From Advenella kashmirensis WT001 (GTDB lineage Bacteria > Pseudomonadota > Gammaproteobacteria > Burkholderiales > Burkholderiaceae_B), in the NCBI RefSeq assembly GCF_000219915.2, contig NC_017964.1, positions 2,480,001 through 2,544,000 on the forward strand: DNA of 64,000 nucleotides, written 5' to 3'. The translations under genes and the position numbers were made by a program. Positions 30,324 to 39,780 of this stretch are shown piece after piece (the first letter of the stretch is position 1; the number at the start of each line of letters is the position of its first letter). The notes beneath the pieces are model-generated. The model saw only the letters and a program-made list of their open reading frames with translations. It was not told the origin of the DNA and did not search any database.

Positions 30324-31940
30324 ATGAGCAGACCAGTCAACTTTCTTATGTTCATAACAGACCAGTTGCGGGCCGACCATCTGGGCTGCTATGGCAATCG
30401 CGTGGTGCAGACGCCAAACATTGATGCCATTTCCAAAAAAGGGTTTCGGCTGGACAATATGCATGTGGCGACGCCTATCTGCATGCCGAATCGCGCCAGC
30501 ATGATGACCGGTCGTTACCCTTCGGTGCATGGAGCGCGCCACAACGGCATACCGCTATCGCTTAAAGCACGCACTTTCGTGGAAACACTGCGTCTGTCCG
30601 GCTATCAAACCGCACAGGTCGGCAAAATACATCTGCAGAACATGACTGCGTTGGCGCCACTCTGGCCACAGGATCCGGCAGACCGGTTGTGCGACGAAGC
30701 CTTTGAAGCTGATAACGGTAACTATGAACAGGAAAAGCGTGGCAAATGGCTGGACAGCGATCATTACGATCTTGACTATCCGTACTACGGGTTCGAGCAA
30801 GTCTATCTGGTGGATGATCATGCCGACATCGTGCATGGTCACTACCGCTACTGGCTGCGTCGTGAAGTGCCCAATGCGGAATCATTGATCGGGCCCGACA
30901 ATGCCATACCGGCGCCGGACTATAAATTGACCCGGATCGGCCAGGCATGGCGCACCCGGCTGACCGTAGAGCAGTATCCTTCGGCCTATATCGCCGACCG
31001 CAGCATTGACCTGCTTAACGACTACGCCGGCAGCGAACAGCCTTTTTTTCTGCAAGTGTCATTTCCGGATCCGCATCATCCCTTTACCCCACCCGGTCAA
31101 TATTGGGATATGTACAAGCCCGAGGACATGGCCCTGCCCGCTTCATTCTATAGCGATCATGAGCCACCGCAACATGTCCAATGGCTCTATCAACGTCGCG
31201 ATTCCGGTGCAGCGACAAAAAAAGGCACTGCCGTATTTGCCTGCGACGAGCGCGAAGCAAAGGAAGCGTTGGCGTTGAACTATGGCTCCATCAGCAATAT
31301 CGATGCGCAAATCGGCCGGGTGATGGCCGAACTGGAACGCCTGGGACTGCAGGACAATACGATTGTCATTTTTACCAGTGACCACGGGGATTTTCTGGGT
31401 GATCACCAGCTTATGCTAAAGGGCCCGATTCATTACCGAGGCCTGACCCGCGTTCCTTTCATCTGGTCAGACCCAACCATGCCTGCCGCTGCCAACAAAG
31501 TGTCCGGCGCCCTTGCCAGCACCATCGACATTGCACCGACCGTCCTGGCGCGCGCCCGTGTGCCCGCATTCAATGGCATTCAGGGCCAGGACATGCAGCC
31601 GTTGATGGACGGTCGCAGCAATGGCCTGCGCGATTCGCTGTTGATTGAAGAAGAAGGCCAACGCGTCATTCTGAGCATTGACACACGCGTGCGCTGCCGA
31701 ACATTATTAACGCAGCGCTATCGCATGACCATTTACGACGCCGCCTCCTGGGGCGAACTCTATGATCTGCAGAACGACCCCGACGAAATGATTAACCTAT
31801 GGGAGACACCTGCAGCGTCAAACATTCGGGCCATGATGATGGAAAAACTGGCCTATACCAACCTGGAACTGGTTGAGAAAAGCCCTATCCAAGTGCTTTG
31901 GCCTGATTCAGATCGCTGGCCAACGATACCGACGCAATAG
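30324..31940 (+). CDS. type I sulfatase / phosphonate monoester hydrolase-like enzyme
   Basis: A 538-residue alkaline-phosphatase-superfamily hydrolase. The metal site begins FITDQLRADHLGCYGN; the formylglycine motif is CMPNR at residue 53 within ICMPNRASMMTGRYPS (core C-x-P-x-R), and the C-terminal metal residues are in FTSDHGDFLGDH, with KGPIHYRG beyond. Cys53 should be oxidised to formylglycine by a maturase not seen here. It has no signal peptide, so it is cytoplasmic, and being between two Bug receptor genes it may cleave a sulfate, phosphate or phosphonate ester imported through them. ATG at 30324, nine bases after Bug 1. Confidence 0.88.
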   Translation: MSRPVNFLMFITDQLRADHLGCYGNRVVQTPNIDAISKKGFRLDNMHVATPICMPNRASMMTGRYPSVHGARHNGIPLSLKARTFVETLRLSGYQTAQVGKIHLQNMTALAPLWPQDPADRLCDEAFEADNGNYEQEKRGKWLDSDHYDLDYPYYGFEQVYLVDDHADIVHGHYRYWLRREVPNAESLIGPDNAIPAPDYKLTRIGQAWRTRLTVEQYPSAYIADRSIDLLNDYAGSEQPFFLQVSFPDPHHPFTPPGQYWDMYKPEDMALPASFYSDHEPPQHVQWLYQRRDSGAATKKGTAVFACDEREAKEALALNYGSISNIDAQIGRVMAELERLGLQDNTIVIFTSDHGDFLGDHQLMLKGPIHYRGLTRVPFIWSDPTMPAAANKVSGALASTIDIAPTVLARARVPAFNGIQGQDMQPLMDGRSNGLRDSLLIEEEGQRVILSIDTRVRCRTLLTQRYRMTIYDAASWGELYDLQNDPDEMINLWETPAASNIRAMMMEKLAYTNLELVEKSPIQVLWPDSDRWPTIPTQ

Positions 31941-32052
31941 CGCCGGTCAACCTGTTGCTGTATAGCCGAATGGCTATATGGCCAAATCGATTCCAGGACG
32001 ATGTGCACAGCAACCAAGAGCGATGCCATCATACCTGGAACAGGAGACAACC

Positions 32053-33035
32053 ATGTCAATGATCATTTCCATTGCAAAACACGCACTGGCCGCCGGCCTG
32101 GCGCTCGCCTTTGCCAACCAGGCTTACGCAGCCTATCCAGACAAGCCAATCACCATCATTGTGAATTATCCTCCCGGCGGAGCACTTGATTTGGCCACCC
32201 GTGCCGTCAGCGCCAACCTGTCGGCCCAGTTCGGCCAACCGATAGTGATTGAGAACAAGCCCGGCGCATCCGGACTGATCGGCGCAGAAAATGCAGCCCG
32301 CCAGAAGCCGGATGGCTACACGTTTCTTGCAACCATCGACTCGCTGGTCACCGTCAATCCGCTTATATTCGGACAAAAACGTTTCAACCCGGAAACTGCG
32401 CTGGATTTGATCAGTCTGCTGGGCACATTCGAACAGGTCCTGCTGGTTCCAAAAACATCGGAAATCAAAGATCTCCCATCCTTGATTGCGGCATCCAAGG
32501 CCAAAGCGCTGAACTACTCATCGGCAGGCGCAGGCACGCCCGGGCACCTGGCCATGGAAAGCCTGCGACTGGCGCTGGGCATTAACCTGACCAACATCCC
32601 GTTCAAGGGCAATGCGCCGGCCTTGAATGCGCTGCTTGGCAACCAGGTGGAGGCAGGGTTTCTGGCACTTGGCGGCTCTACCTTGCAGCATATCAAGGCG
32701 GGAAAACTGGTCCCGCTTGCCGTGGCTGGAAAGGCAAGAGAACCCGCGCTACCGGATACCCCTACCCTGTCGGAAAGCGGCATTGAAGCCCTGAAAGATT
32801 TTGACATGCAGTTTGCCTTCTTGCTGATGGCGCCCAAGGGCTGGACAAAGCGATTACCGAAAAGTGGAGCGCAGCAATCGCACAGGCAATGCAATCGGCG
32901 CAGATCAAAACTCAGTTTGACAACTTGAATGTACACAGGGTGAGCGGGTCAACGCAAGAAGCGCAACAATGGATGATGAAATACGGCAGCCGCATCCGCG
33001 ATACCATCAGCAAAGCCAATATCAAAGTCGAATAA
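32053..33035 (+). CDS. Bug-family periplasmic substrate-binding protein 2 (one frame break)
   Basis: A second TctC/Bug receptor of 327 residues after repair. The signal peptide ends near YAAYPDK; then ITIIVNYPPGGALDLATRAVSANL and VIENKPGASGLIGAENAARQKPDG are the classic loops. One base is missing near 32838-32842: after LLMAPKG the correct frame continues LDKAITEKWSAAIAQAMQS and ends with TAA at 33033-33035. ATG at 32053 is preceded by CAGGAGA. It differs clearly in sequence from Bug 1, so the pair probably bind related rather than identical ligands. The 377 bases after it contain no gene but two inverted repeats. Confidence 0.9.
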
Positions 33036-33281
33036 GACGCTGCTGTGCCCTGTGCGAACAAGCATCTGTTGTATCACGCATGCTGACGCCGTTTTATGGT
33101 GGATACGACTTCAGAGGACGACGGGTCTGATATATATTCCGGTCTGGGCGCCCGTTTGATGCGGGCACCAGCGACATAGCGGTCGGTGCTTTGAATCCGG
33201 GTAGCTTGAACCTTGGCGCTTCGAACTAGCACTAGTCAAGTTGCGGATAATCAAATTGCTATTATCGCTACACAGAAAAGC

Positions 33282-33330
33282 ATTTCACCCGTGGCACCGA
33301 CCTCAGAAAGGCCGATATCAGGGGTGAAAT
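33282..33330. repeat. 9-base inverted repeat, 31-base spacing
   Basis: ATTTCACCC (33282-33290) faces GGGTGAAAT (33322-33330) in the gap between Bug 2 and etfA. With the next hairpin it makes this a structured intergenic stretch; role unknown. Confidence 0.5.
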
Positions 33331-33357
33331 TTATGCCAAACGTGTTTCCTGCTACAT

Positions 33358-33394
33358 CGTGCAGGCAGATTTATAAATTGCATCTGCCTGCACG
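33358..33394. repeat. 13-base perfect inverted repeat beyond etfA
   Basis: CGTGCAGGCAGAT (33358-33370) pairs fully with ATCTGCCTGCACG (33382-33394) around an 11-base AT-rich loop, 19 bases after the etfA stop. No T tract follows on either strand, so it may be a 3'-end stabilising hairpin, a convergent-transcript block or an intergenic repeat element. Confidence 0.7.
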
Positions 33395-33412
33395 TACTGC
33401 AACGGGACGGGA

Positions 33413-34342
33413 TCAGATTGCTTTTTCCAGTTCGGGTACGGCGGTGAACAGGTCAGCAACCAAGCCGTAGTCGGCAACGCCAAAAATCGGCGCTTCCGGG
33501 TCTTTATTGACAGCCACGATGACTTTGGAGTCTTTCATGCCGGCCAGATGCTGGATGGCACCTGAAATACCGATAGCCACGTACAGTTGCGGCGCAACGA
33601 TTTTACCGGTTTGGCCAACCTGCCAGTCATTCGGAGCGAAACCGGCGTCAACCGCAGCACGCGAAGCGCCCAATGCGGCACCAAGCTTGTCGGCCAGCGG
33701 CTCGAGCAGCTTGAAGTTTTCTGCACTGCCCATGCCGCGACCGCCAGACACAACAACCGTTGCCGCCGTCAGTTCAGGACGATCATTCTTGGCTACTTCA
33801 CGACCCACAAATGAAGACAGACCGGAATCGGCAACTGCCTGCAGGGTTTTGATTTCGGCACTGCCGCCTTCGGCAGCGACACCATCAAAAGAGGTAACGC
33901 GCACGGTGATGACTTTTTTCTCGTCGGAAGACTGCACGATGGCTACGGCATTACCGGCATAAATGGGACGCTCGAATGTGTCTGGAGAATCGACCGCAGT
34001 AATATCGGAAATCTGCGCTACATCCAGTTTCGCGGCAACGCGCGGCGCCACATTTTTACCGGATGCTGTCGCAGGAAAAACGATATGGCTGTAATCGCCG
34101 GCAACCGCCAGGACCTGCTCGGCTACGTTTTCGGCCAGGGAATCTTTCAGATGGTCGGCATCGGCCAGCAACACGCTGGCAACACCGGCTACTTTGGCCG
34201 CCTGGGCTGCGACATCCTGTGCACCGCTGCCGGCAACCAGAATGTGAATATCGCCACCGATTTTCTGTGCAGCTGCGACCGCATTCAATGTTGCCGGCTT
34301 TAACTGCTGGTTATCATGCTCTGCAATAACTAGAGTTGTCAT
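33413..34342 (-). CDS. etfA: electron transfer flavoprotein alpha subunit
   Basis: EtfA binds the FAD of the electron-transfer flavoprotein, which passes electrons from acyl-CoA dehydrogenases to ETF:quinone oxidoreductase. The 309-residue frame is intact. The C-terminal FAD-binding domain has VVSGGRGMGSAENFKLLEPLADKLG, GASRAAVDAGFAPNDWQVGQTGK and the PQLYVAIGISGAIQHLAGMK signature. ATG at 34342 is one base past the etfB stop. The two acyl-CoA dehydrogenases at 52-58 kb are likely clients. Confidence 0.97.
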   Translation of the reverse strand: MTTLVIAEHDNQQLKPATLNAVAAAQKIGGDIHILVAGSGAQDVAAQAAKVAGVASVLLADADHLKDSLAENVAEQVLAVAGDYSHIVFPATASGKNVAPRVAAKLDVAQISDITAVDSPDTFERPIYAGNAVAIVQSSDEKKVITVRVTSFDGVAAEGGSAEIKTLQAVADSGLSSFVGREVAKNDRPELTAATVVVSGGRGMGSAENFKLLEPLADKLGAALGASRAAVDAGFAPNDWQVGQTGKIVAPQLYVAIGISGAIQHLAGMKDSKVIVAVNKDPEAPIFGVADYGLVADLFTAVPELEKAI

Positions 34343-34343
34343 A

Positions 34344-35093
34344 TTAAATCACCTTCGCTTCATTTTTGAGTTTGTCTACCAGCGCTGCCACATCGGCCAC
34401 TTTGATACCCGCCTTGCGTGAAGGTGGTTCGCTCACTTTCAGTGTTTTGATCCGTGGCGTGACATCGACTCCCAGTTCTTCCGGTGTCAGTGTATCCAGC
34501 TGCTTTTTCTTCGCTTTCATGATGTTTGGCAGCGTAACGTAGCGCGGTTCATTCAGACGAAGATCGGTTGTGATAATGGCAGGCAGTTTCACCGAAATGG
34601 TTTCAAGACCACCGTCGACTTCACGCGTCACTTTGGCATTCTCGCCCTCGATGACGACCTTGCTGGCAAACGTGGCTTGCGGCCAGCCCAACAGCGCAGC
34701 AAGCATCTGGCCGGTCTGGTTGGCGTCGTCGTCAATAGCCTGCTTACCCAGAATGACCAGATTGACCTGTTCTTTCTCGGCAACTGCCTTGAGCAGCTTG
34801 GCCACGGCCAGGGGTTGCAACTCGACATCGGTCTGAACCAGCGCAGCGCGGTCAGCACCAATGGCCATGGCCGTGCGCAGCGTTTCCTGGCACTGCGCCA
34901 CACCGCAAGAGACCGCAATGACTTCTGTGGCCGTACCTGCTTCCTTGAGCCGTGTTGCTTCTTCGACAGCGATTTCATCAAACGGATTCATTGACATCTT
35001 CACGTTTGCAATATCAACGCCAGACTGATCTGACTTCACGCGTACTTTGACGTTGTAGTCAACAACACGCTTAACAGGCACCAATACCTTCAT
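34344..35093 (-). CDS. etfB: electron transfer flavoprotein beta subunit
   Basis: EtfB, the AMP-binding subunit, 249 residues, frame intact. [20 protein letters not shown] opens it; [46 protein letters not shown] and the signature for the recognition loop that docks on dehydrogenases are present, with the usual [18 protein letters not shown] tail. ATG at 35093 follows AAGGAGA. A small hairpin (35114-35129) lies just upstream of the ribosome-binding site. The 200-base gap above contains no gene. Confidence 0.97.
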   Translation of the reverse strand: MKVLVPVKRVVDYNVKVRVKSDQSGVDIANVKMSMNPFDEIAVEEATRLKEAGTATEVIAVSCGVAQCQETLRTAMAIGADRAALVQTDVELQPLAVAKLLKAVAEKEQVNLVILGKQAIDDDANQTGQMLAALLGWPQATFASKVVIEGENAKVTREVDGGLETISVKLPAIITTDLRLNEPRYVTLPNIMKAKKKQLDTLTPEELGVDVTPRIKTLKVSEPPSRKAGIKVADVAALVDKLKNEAKVI

Positions 35094-35113
35094 CCAACAA
35101 TCTCCTTGATTTA

Positions 35114-35129
35114 CGGGGCACTCGCCCCG
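35114..35129. promoter_or_regulatory. hairpin in the etfB leader
   Basis: CGGGGC and GCCCCG form a 6-base stem with a 4-base loop, about 10 bases upstream of the etfB ribosome-binding site. It could tune translation or mRNA stability; no known regulator motif is seen. Confidence 0.35.
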
Positions 35130-35291
35130 GACTTATTACTGAACCCGATTATTTTACATGCTTGCCACGAGCGATTTGACTAATTCAATCAATCACGTGA
35201 ATTTTGCGTTTTCTGTTTTGCACAGCGCAACAAACCGCCCCATATCGGCCAAATGGAGCGGCTTTTCAGATCAATAACCGGCTTTTATCGC

Positions 35292-35324
35292 AAAAAAAAC
35301 GGCCCGGCTGCTTACAACCCGGCC
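35292..35324 (-). terminator. terminator overlapping the stop codon of the deacetylase-like gene
   Basis: On the minus strand GGCCGG pairs with CCGGGCC (one bulged G) and is followed by eight T. The TAA stop (35312-35314) lies in the loop, so the hairpin starts inside the coding sequence. Confidence 0.65.
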
Positions 35325-36238
35325 AGCGTTCGGATATGGGCCTCTACACTTCGCCCCAGCGCCGATAGTGCATAGCCGCCCTCAAGCATGCTCACGATCC
35401 GCCCATGACTGTATTTGTCGGCGATTGCCTTGACCTGGCTGGTGAGCCAGACGTAATCCTTTTCCACCAGATCAAGCTGCCCCATATCGTCCTCGCGATG
35501 GGCGTCAAAACCGGCCGAAATAAAAATCAGCTCGGGCCTGAATGCCTCCAGCGCCGGCAGCCATTGATCGGCAACCAGTTCACGGATTTTGTCGGCTTTG
35601 GTGTAGGCAGCCACGGGACTGTTGTGCATATTGTCAGCCGGATGGTCCACACCGCTGTTCGGAAACAGGGGGTATTGAAAGAAACTGCACATCATGACCG
35701 ACTCATCGTTGGCAAATGCCGCTTCAGTGCCATTGCCATGATGAACATCGAAGTCGACAATGGCGATACGCTTGATACCATATTGCTGCTGCGCATAGCG
35801 TACGCCAATTGCCACATTATTCAGAAAGCAGAATCCGCTGGCCCGCGCCGGCTCGGCATGATGCCCCGGTGGCCGGACAGCGCAAAAAGCATTGCGTGCA
35901 TGGCCGGCCATGATCTGATCAATGGCCTCCAGCCCGGCGCCTGCCGCATGTAATGCCGCCTGCCATGTATGAGGATTCATGCAGGTTTCTTCGGTATCGA
36001 CATTGAAATACCCTTGCTGTGGTGCATGCTCGCGCAGAAACCGCAAGTGTTCCTCGGTATGAACACGCAACAGGTCTGCCTCCTGCGCTTCGCGCGCCGG
36101 CACATGCGTCAGAAAATCGGCAAGACCGCTTGCGACAAGCCGGTCATTGATGGCATCCAGCCGCGCCGGCGACTCTGGATGCCAGGCATGCATTTCGTGC
36201 CTGTGGCACGAAGAATGCGTTATGAATAGTGTCTCCAC
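35312..36238 (-). CDS. histone deacetylase-family (acetylpolyamine/acetoin utilisation type) hydrolase, GTG start
   Basis: A 308-residue arginase/deacetylase-fold zinc amidohydrolase. The catalytic His pair and pocket are in RPPGHHAEPARASGFCFLNN; zinc ligands in IVDFDVHHGNGTE and SAGFDAHRED; the transition-state region EGGYALSALGRSV ends the fold. Bacterial members deacetylate acetylpolyamines or other small N-acetyl compounds rather than histones; the substrate here is unknown. The start is GTG at 36238 behind AGGA at 8-base spacing. It is upstream of etfBA in the same direction but separated by its own terminator. Confidence 0.9.
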   Translation of the reverse strand: METLFITHSSCHRHEMHAWHPESPARLDAINDRLVASGLADFLTHVPAREAQEADLLRVHTEEHLRFLREHAPQQGYFNVDTEETCMNPHTWQAALHAAGAGLEAIDQIMAGHARNAFCAVRPPGHHAEPARASGFCFLNNVAIGVRYAQQQYGIKRIAIVDFDVHHGNGTEAAFANDESVMMCSFFQYPLFPNSGVDHPADNMHNSPVAAYTKADKIRELVADQWLPALEAFRPELIFISAGFDAHREDDMGQLDLVEKDYVWLTSQVKAIADKYSHGRIVSMLEGGYALSALGRSVEAHIRTLAGL

Positions 36239-36433
36239 AATATTCGTCCTGCTTTCAAATAACTGATTTACTATTGATTGATCTTATTTTATCTGCATAC
36301 AATCTACCATATTTTGCGGCGCAACGAGACGCGCGGCAATCCTGCGGCCTTACTCAATCTCCCAGTTTTTGCAGCAATTTGTGGCATGATGCTGCTAATT
36401 GCCATATACGAACACAACTTCACGGGGTTCCTC

Positions 36434-37555
36434 TTGAAACGATCATTTGCACTGCTTGTTCCTGTATTGCTGCTGTCCCTGGCAGCCTGCTCCTCCACCA
36501 GCCAATCGGGCAATAACGGCTCGGCAACCTCAGCGGGCGCCAGCGGACCCACCGGCTGGGCTGCAGAAAATAGAAAGTTAAGCGCGGACCGGAACACCTT
36601 TGTGGCCCAAGTGTCGGAGCGTCATGGCATACCACGCTCGCATATCGAACAGTTGCTTGCCACGGCTACCGTGGATGATCGGGTCATTCGCCTGATGACC
36701 CCCAAGGGTTCGGGCGGACGCGTCACCCGTGCCTGGCAAAGCTATCGCAACCGTTTCGTTGAGCCGATTCGTCTGCGCAAGGGAACCGCATTCTGGAACG
36801 CCAACCGACAAACGCTGAACCGGGCCGAGAAAACTTACGGTGTACCAGCGGCCATCATTGCCTCCATCATTGGTGTGGAAACTGTGTACGGCGAACAGAC
36901 CGGATCATTCCGCGTTCTGGATACCCTGTACACGCTGGGCTTTAACCATCCGGAACCGAACCGCCCTGAAAAAGGCCAGATGTTCCGTAACCAGCTGGCT
37001 GCCCTGCTGGATCTGGACTATCGCGACAAAGTGGACGCCAACAGCGCGACAGGATCATTTGCCGGTGCTATCGGCCTGCCGCAATTTATGCCGGTCAGTA
37101 TCGAGCACTATGCGGTCGACGGCGATAATGACGGGCATATTGACCTGCGCTACAGTACGCAGGACGCCATTTTGTCCGTGGCCAACTACCTTGCCAAGCA
37201 TGGCTGGCGTGCCGACACCCCCGTCTTCGCGCCGGTCACATTGCCGGCCGGCGCAGCCTCGCTGGTCGACGGCGGTCTGGAACCTTCAATGAGCTGGAGC
37301 CAGCTGCAAAGTCGCGGCGCGACACTGCGCGCCGGCAGCACGGGCGGTACCTGGCAGAACGGCAAGGAAATCGGCGTGATTGACCTGCGCGACGAAGTGC
37401 GCGGCAGCCATGAATATCGCACGGCCACCCGCAACTTTTTCGCGATCACCAAATACAATCGCAGCTATTTTTATGCCGCCTCTGTGGCAGAGCTGGCCTA
37501 TGGCCTGGCAAGCAGGCAACGTAGCAGCGGCTATCAGGTAACCATGCCGTATTGA
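36434..37555 (+). CDS. mltB: membrane-bound lytic murein transglycosylase B, TTG start
   Basis: MltB (GH103) cleaves peptidoglycan glycan strands to 1,6-anhydromuropeptides. A lipoprotein signal, KRSFALLVPVLLLSLAAC, targets it to the outer membrane. The catalytic glutamate is in SIIGVETVYGEQTG; IGLPQFMPVSIEHYAVDGDNDG and AILSVANYLAKHGW are family motifs, and SYFYAASVAELAYGL ends the fold. TTG at 36434 is chosen because GGGG lies 6 bases upstream and the signal peptide then begins properly; the frame is open to 36278 but without start signals, and an ATG at 36389 would give an odd 15-residue extension. Confidence 0.9.
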   Translation: MKRSFALLVPVLLLSLAACSSTSQSGNNGSATSAGASGPTGWAAENRKLSADRNTFVAQVSERHGIPRSHIEQLLATATVDDRVIRLMTPKGSGGRVTRAWQSYRNRFVEPIRLRKGTAFWNANRQTLNRAEKTYGVPAAIIASIIGVETVYGEQTGSFRVLDTLYTLGFNHPEPNRPEKGQMFRNQLAALLDLDYRDKVDANSATGSFAGAIGLPQFMPVSIEHYAVDGDNDGHIDLRYSTQDAILSVANYLAKHGWRADTPVFAPVTLPAGAASLVDGGLEPSMSWSQLQSRGATLRAGSTGGTWQNGKEIGVIDLRDEVRGSHEYRTATRNFFAITKYNRSYFYAASVAELAYGLASRQRSSGYQVTMPY

Positions 37556-37764
37556 TGTTGTATGTGTCCAGACAAGCGCCAGTGTGTGCCCGGATAACCT
37601 GTCGGTGGCTGACAGACCCTGGCCCAGGCCCTTGCCGGTTAACACAAGAGCAATGAGCAATCGGCAACCATCAGGCTGCCGGCCATAAGCACAGATTTAT
37701 TACGCCGCTTTGTTATGCGGGTTTTATTGCTTGAACCTGCGATCAGCAATGAAATGGGCGCAGC

Positions 37765-37802
37765 AAAAGGGCCACCGGCATATCCTGTCCGGTGACCCTT
37801 TT
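37765..37802. terminator. bidirectional terminator between mltB and aceA
   Basis: AAAAGGGCCACCGG pairs with CCGGTGACCCTTTT over 14 positions with one C-A mismatch and a 10-base loop. A and T tracts on both sides make it work for mltB (plus) and aceA (minus), which converge here. The rest of 37556-37875 shows no gene. Confidence 0.85.
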
Positions 37803-37875
37803 ATTCATTGGCCAATAATAAAATCTTTGTACCCGATCCGGTCAAACCAGAAACCGTACCGGGCCGGCTGCACCA

Positions 37876-39176
37876 TCAACCGTGAGAGAACTGAGCCTCT
37901 TCGGTAGAACCGGTCAGCGCTGTTGTCGAAGAGCGTCCTCCTTCGATAGTCTGGGTGACGGCGTCGAAATAGCCTGTACCCACTTCGCGCTGATGTTTGA
38001 CAGCGGTAAAGCCCAGCTCTGCCGCAGCAAACTCTTTCTGCTGCAACTCAACAAATGCACTCATCTGGTTGCGTGCATAACCATGAGCCAGTTCAAACAT
38101 GCCATAGTTCAGTGCATGGAAGCCTGCAAGCGTGATGAACTGGAATTTGTAGCCCATGGCGCCCAGTTCGCGCTGGAATTTGGCGATGGTGACATCGTCC
38201 AGGTTCTTTTTCCAGTTAAACGATGGCGAGCAGTTATAAGCCAGCAATTTTCCAGGGAACTGTTTATGAATGGCTTCCGCAAATTTTTTCGCATCGTCCA
38301 GATTCGGTGTTGATGTCTCGCACCACAACAGGTCTGCATATGGTGCATAAGCCAGCCCGCGCGAAATTGCCTGGTCCATACCTGGTTTGGTGCGGAAAAA
38401 GCCTTCTGGCGTGCGCTCGCCGGTCAGGAACGGCTGATCGTTCTCATCGACGTCGCTGGTAATCAAATCGGCTGCATCAGCATCGGTACGCGCCAGCAGC
38501 ACGGTGGGCACGCCCATCACGTCTGCGGCCAGACGTGCCGAGACCAGCTTGGCGACTGCTTCACGCGTTGGAACCAACACCTTGCCGCCCATGTGACCGC
38601 ATTTTTTAACCGAAGCCAGCTGATCCTCAAAGTGAACACCTGAAGCGCCGGCATCGATCATGCTTTCATCAGCTCAAACGCATTCAATACGCCGCCGAAT
38701 CCGGCTTCTGCATCGGCAATGATCGGCGCAAAGTAGTCGACATAGCCCTCATCGCCCTCTTCTTTGCCTTCCATCCATTGAATCTGGTCACAGCGTGTCA
38801 GCGAATTGTTGATACGGCGTACCACTGTAGGGACTGAGTTTGCGGGATACAGCGACTGGTCCGGATACATTTCACCTGCAATATTGGCATCGCCGGCTAC
38901 CTGCCAGCCCGACAAATAGATCGCTTTGAGACCGGCCTTGATCTGTTGCATTGCCTGGTTGCCCGTCAACGCGCCCAGTGTATTGACAAAAGGCTCGTTG
39001 TTGAGCAAGCTCCACAGTTTTTCTGAACCGGTACGAGCCAGTGTGTACTCATTTTGCCGGGAACCACGCAGCTTGATAACTTCTTCGGCGCCATAACCCC
39101 GTTTGATGCCCTGCCAGCGAGGATTTTCTGCCCATTCTTTTTGCAGGTTACGGATGGCGGTTTCGCGTTTTGACAT
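37876..39176 (-). CDS. aceA: isocitrate lyase (one frame break)
   Basis: AceA splits isocitrate to succinate and glyoxylate, the first glyoxylate-shunt enzyme, needed for growth on acetate and fatty acids. Motifs include RLRG-type [20 protein letters not shown], the metal-binding [12 protein letters not shown], the catalytic-cysteine loop [14 protein letters not shown] and [16 protein letters not shown] missing A near 38660 separates ELMKA from [15 protein letters not shown]; repaired length is 433 residues, as in E. coli (434). ATG at 39176. The upstream region carries repeated TTTGCGAT-type elements listed separately. Malate synthase is not in the window. Confidence 0.95.
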
Positions 39177-39324
39177 GATTAACTCCTATATATAAAAAAA
39201 GATTCCATGGAGAAAATTCTATCTGAACACCGCAGTGCAATATACACTTATATCTTATATAAGACTAATTATTATATTTATATTATTCAATAGGTTATAT
39301 TTTTCGTTTTATATTATGAAATCA

Positions 39325-39420
39325 AATTTGCGATAATGAAATATAAATTTTGCGATCGCAGCATGTAAAATTCATGTTATGAAATCGCAATATCATAATG
39401 TGAAATTTGCCAGTATTTCA
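39325..39420. promoter_or_regulatory. repeated TTTGCGAT elements upstream of aceA
   Basis: The AT-rich 200 bases before aceA contain AATTTGCGATAATGAAAT, ATTTTGCGATCGCAG (with a perfect 10-base palindrome TGCGATCGCA at about 39352-39361), then GAAATCGCAATATCA and TGAAATTTGCC. Four copies of one half-site in both orientations look like operator repeats for a regulator of the glyoxylate shunt. Short-chain-acyl-CoA-sensing regulators use TTTGC-based sites on such promoters, but assigning one here is inference. Confidence 0.45.
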
Positions 39421-39780
39421 TCGCTCATCATGCGTCTGCGTCACCACAGGGTTTTCTCCACGAAAATTTGTCAGCGCAGTCAGACTGACACGTCCGCAGA
39501 ACCAGCACTGAAGCTGAAAAACCCTGATATTATGCTGGCCGGTCATTGCCGATGTATGCGATATGCGAAATGCGGAATGCGACTGAACAGGTGCGCAGAC
39601 ATGCGCCCGTGAGTACATGCATAGCAGGCGACCGCATCGTCGGTTTACAGGCAACCACGCCGCCAGTCATCGCTAGCGGCAAACAGCACGCCCACAATTG
39701 GCCAGAAAAGGCGCAAATACAGTGTTGCGGTCATATTCGAACGCAGACGGCTCATAACAAGCTGTGGCGATCGCTAATTG
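39421..39780. other. non-coding stretch between aceA control region and small membrane protein gene
   Basis: Several short open frames cross this stretch on both strands but none has a ribosome-binding site, a recognisable domain or neighbour-like codon use. No tRNA-like fold or insertion-sequence end was seen. I regard it as intergenic. Confidence 0.4.

Noticed and set aside
36278..36433. 52-residue N-terminal extension of MltB
   Set aside because: Begins at a TTG without signal and would bury the lipoprotein signal peptide.
39379..39612. Plus-strand 77-residue open frame upstream of aceA
   Set aside because: It overlaps the putative operator repeats, has no start signal and no protein-like pattern.
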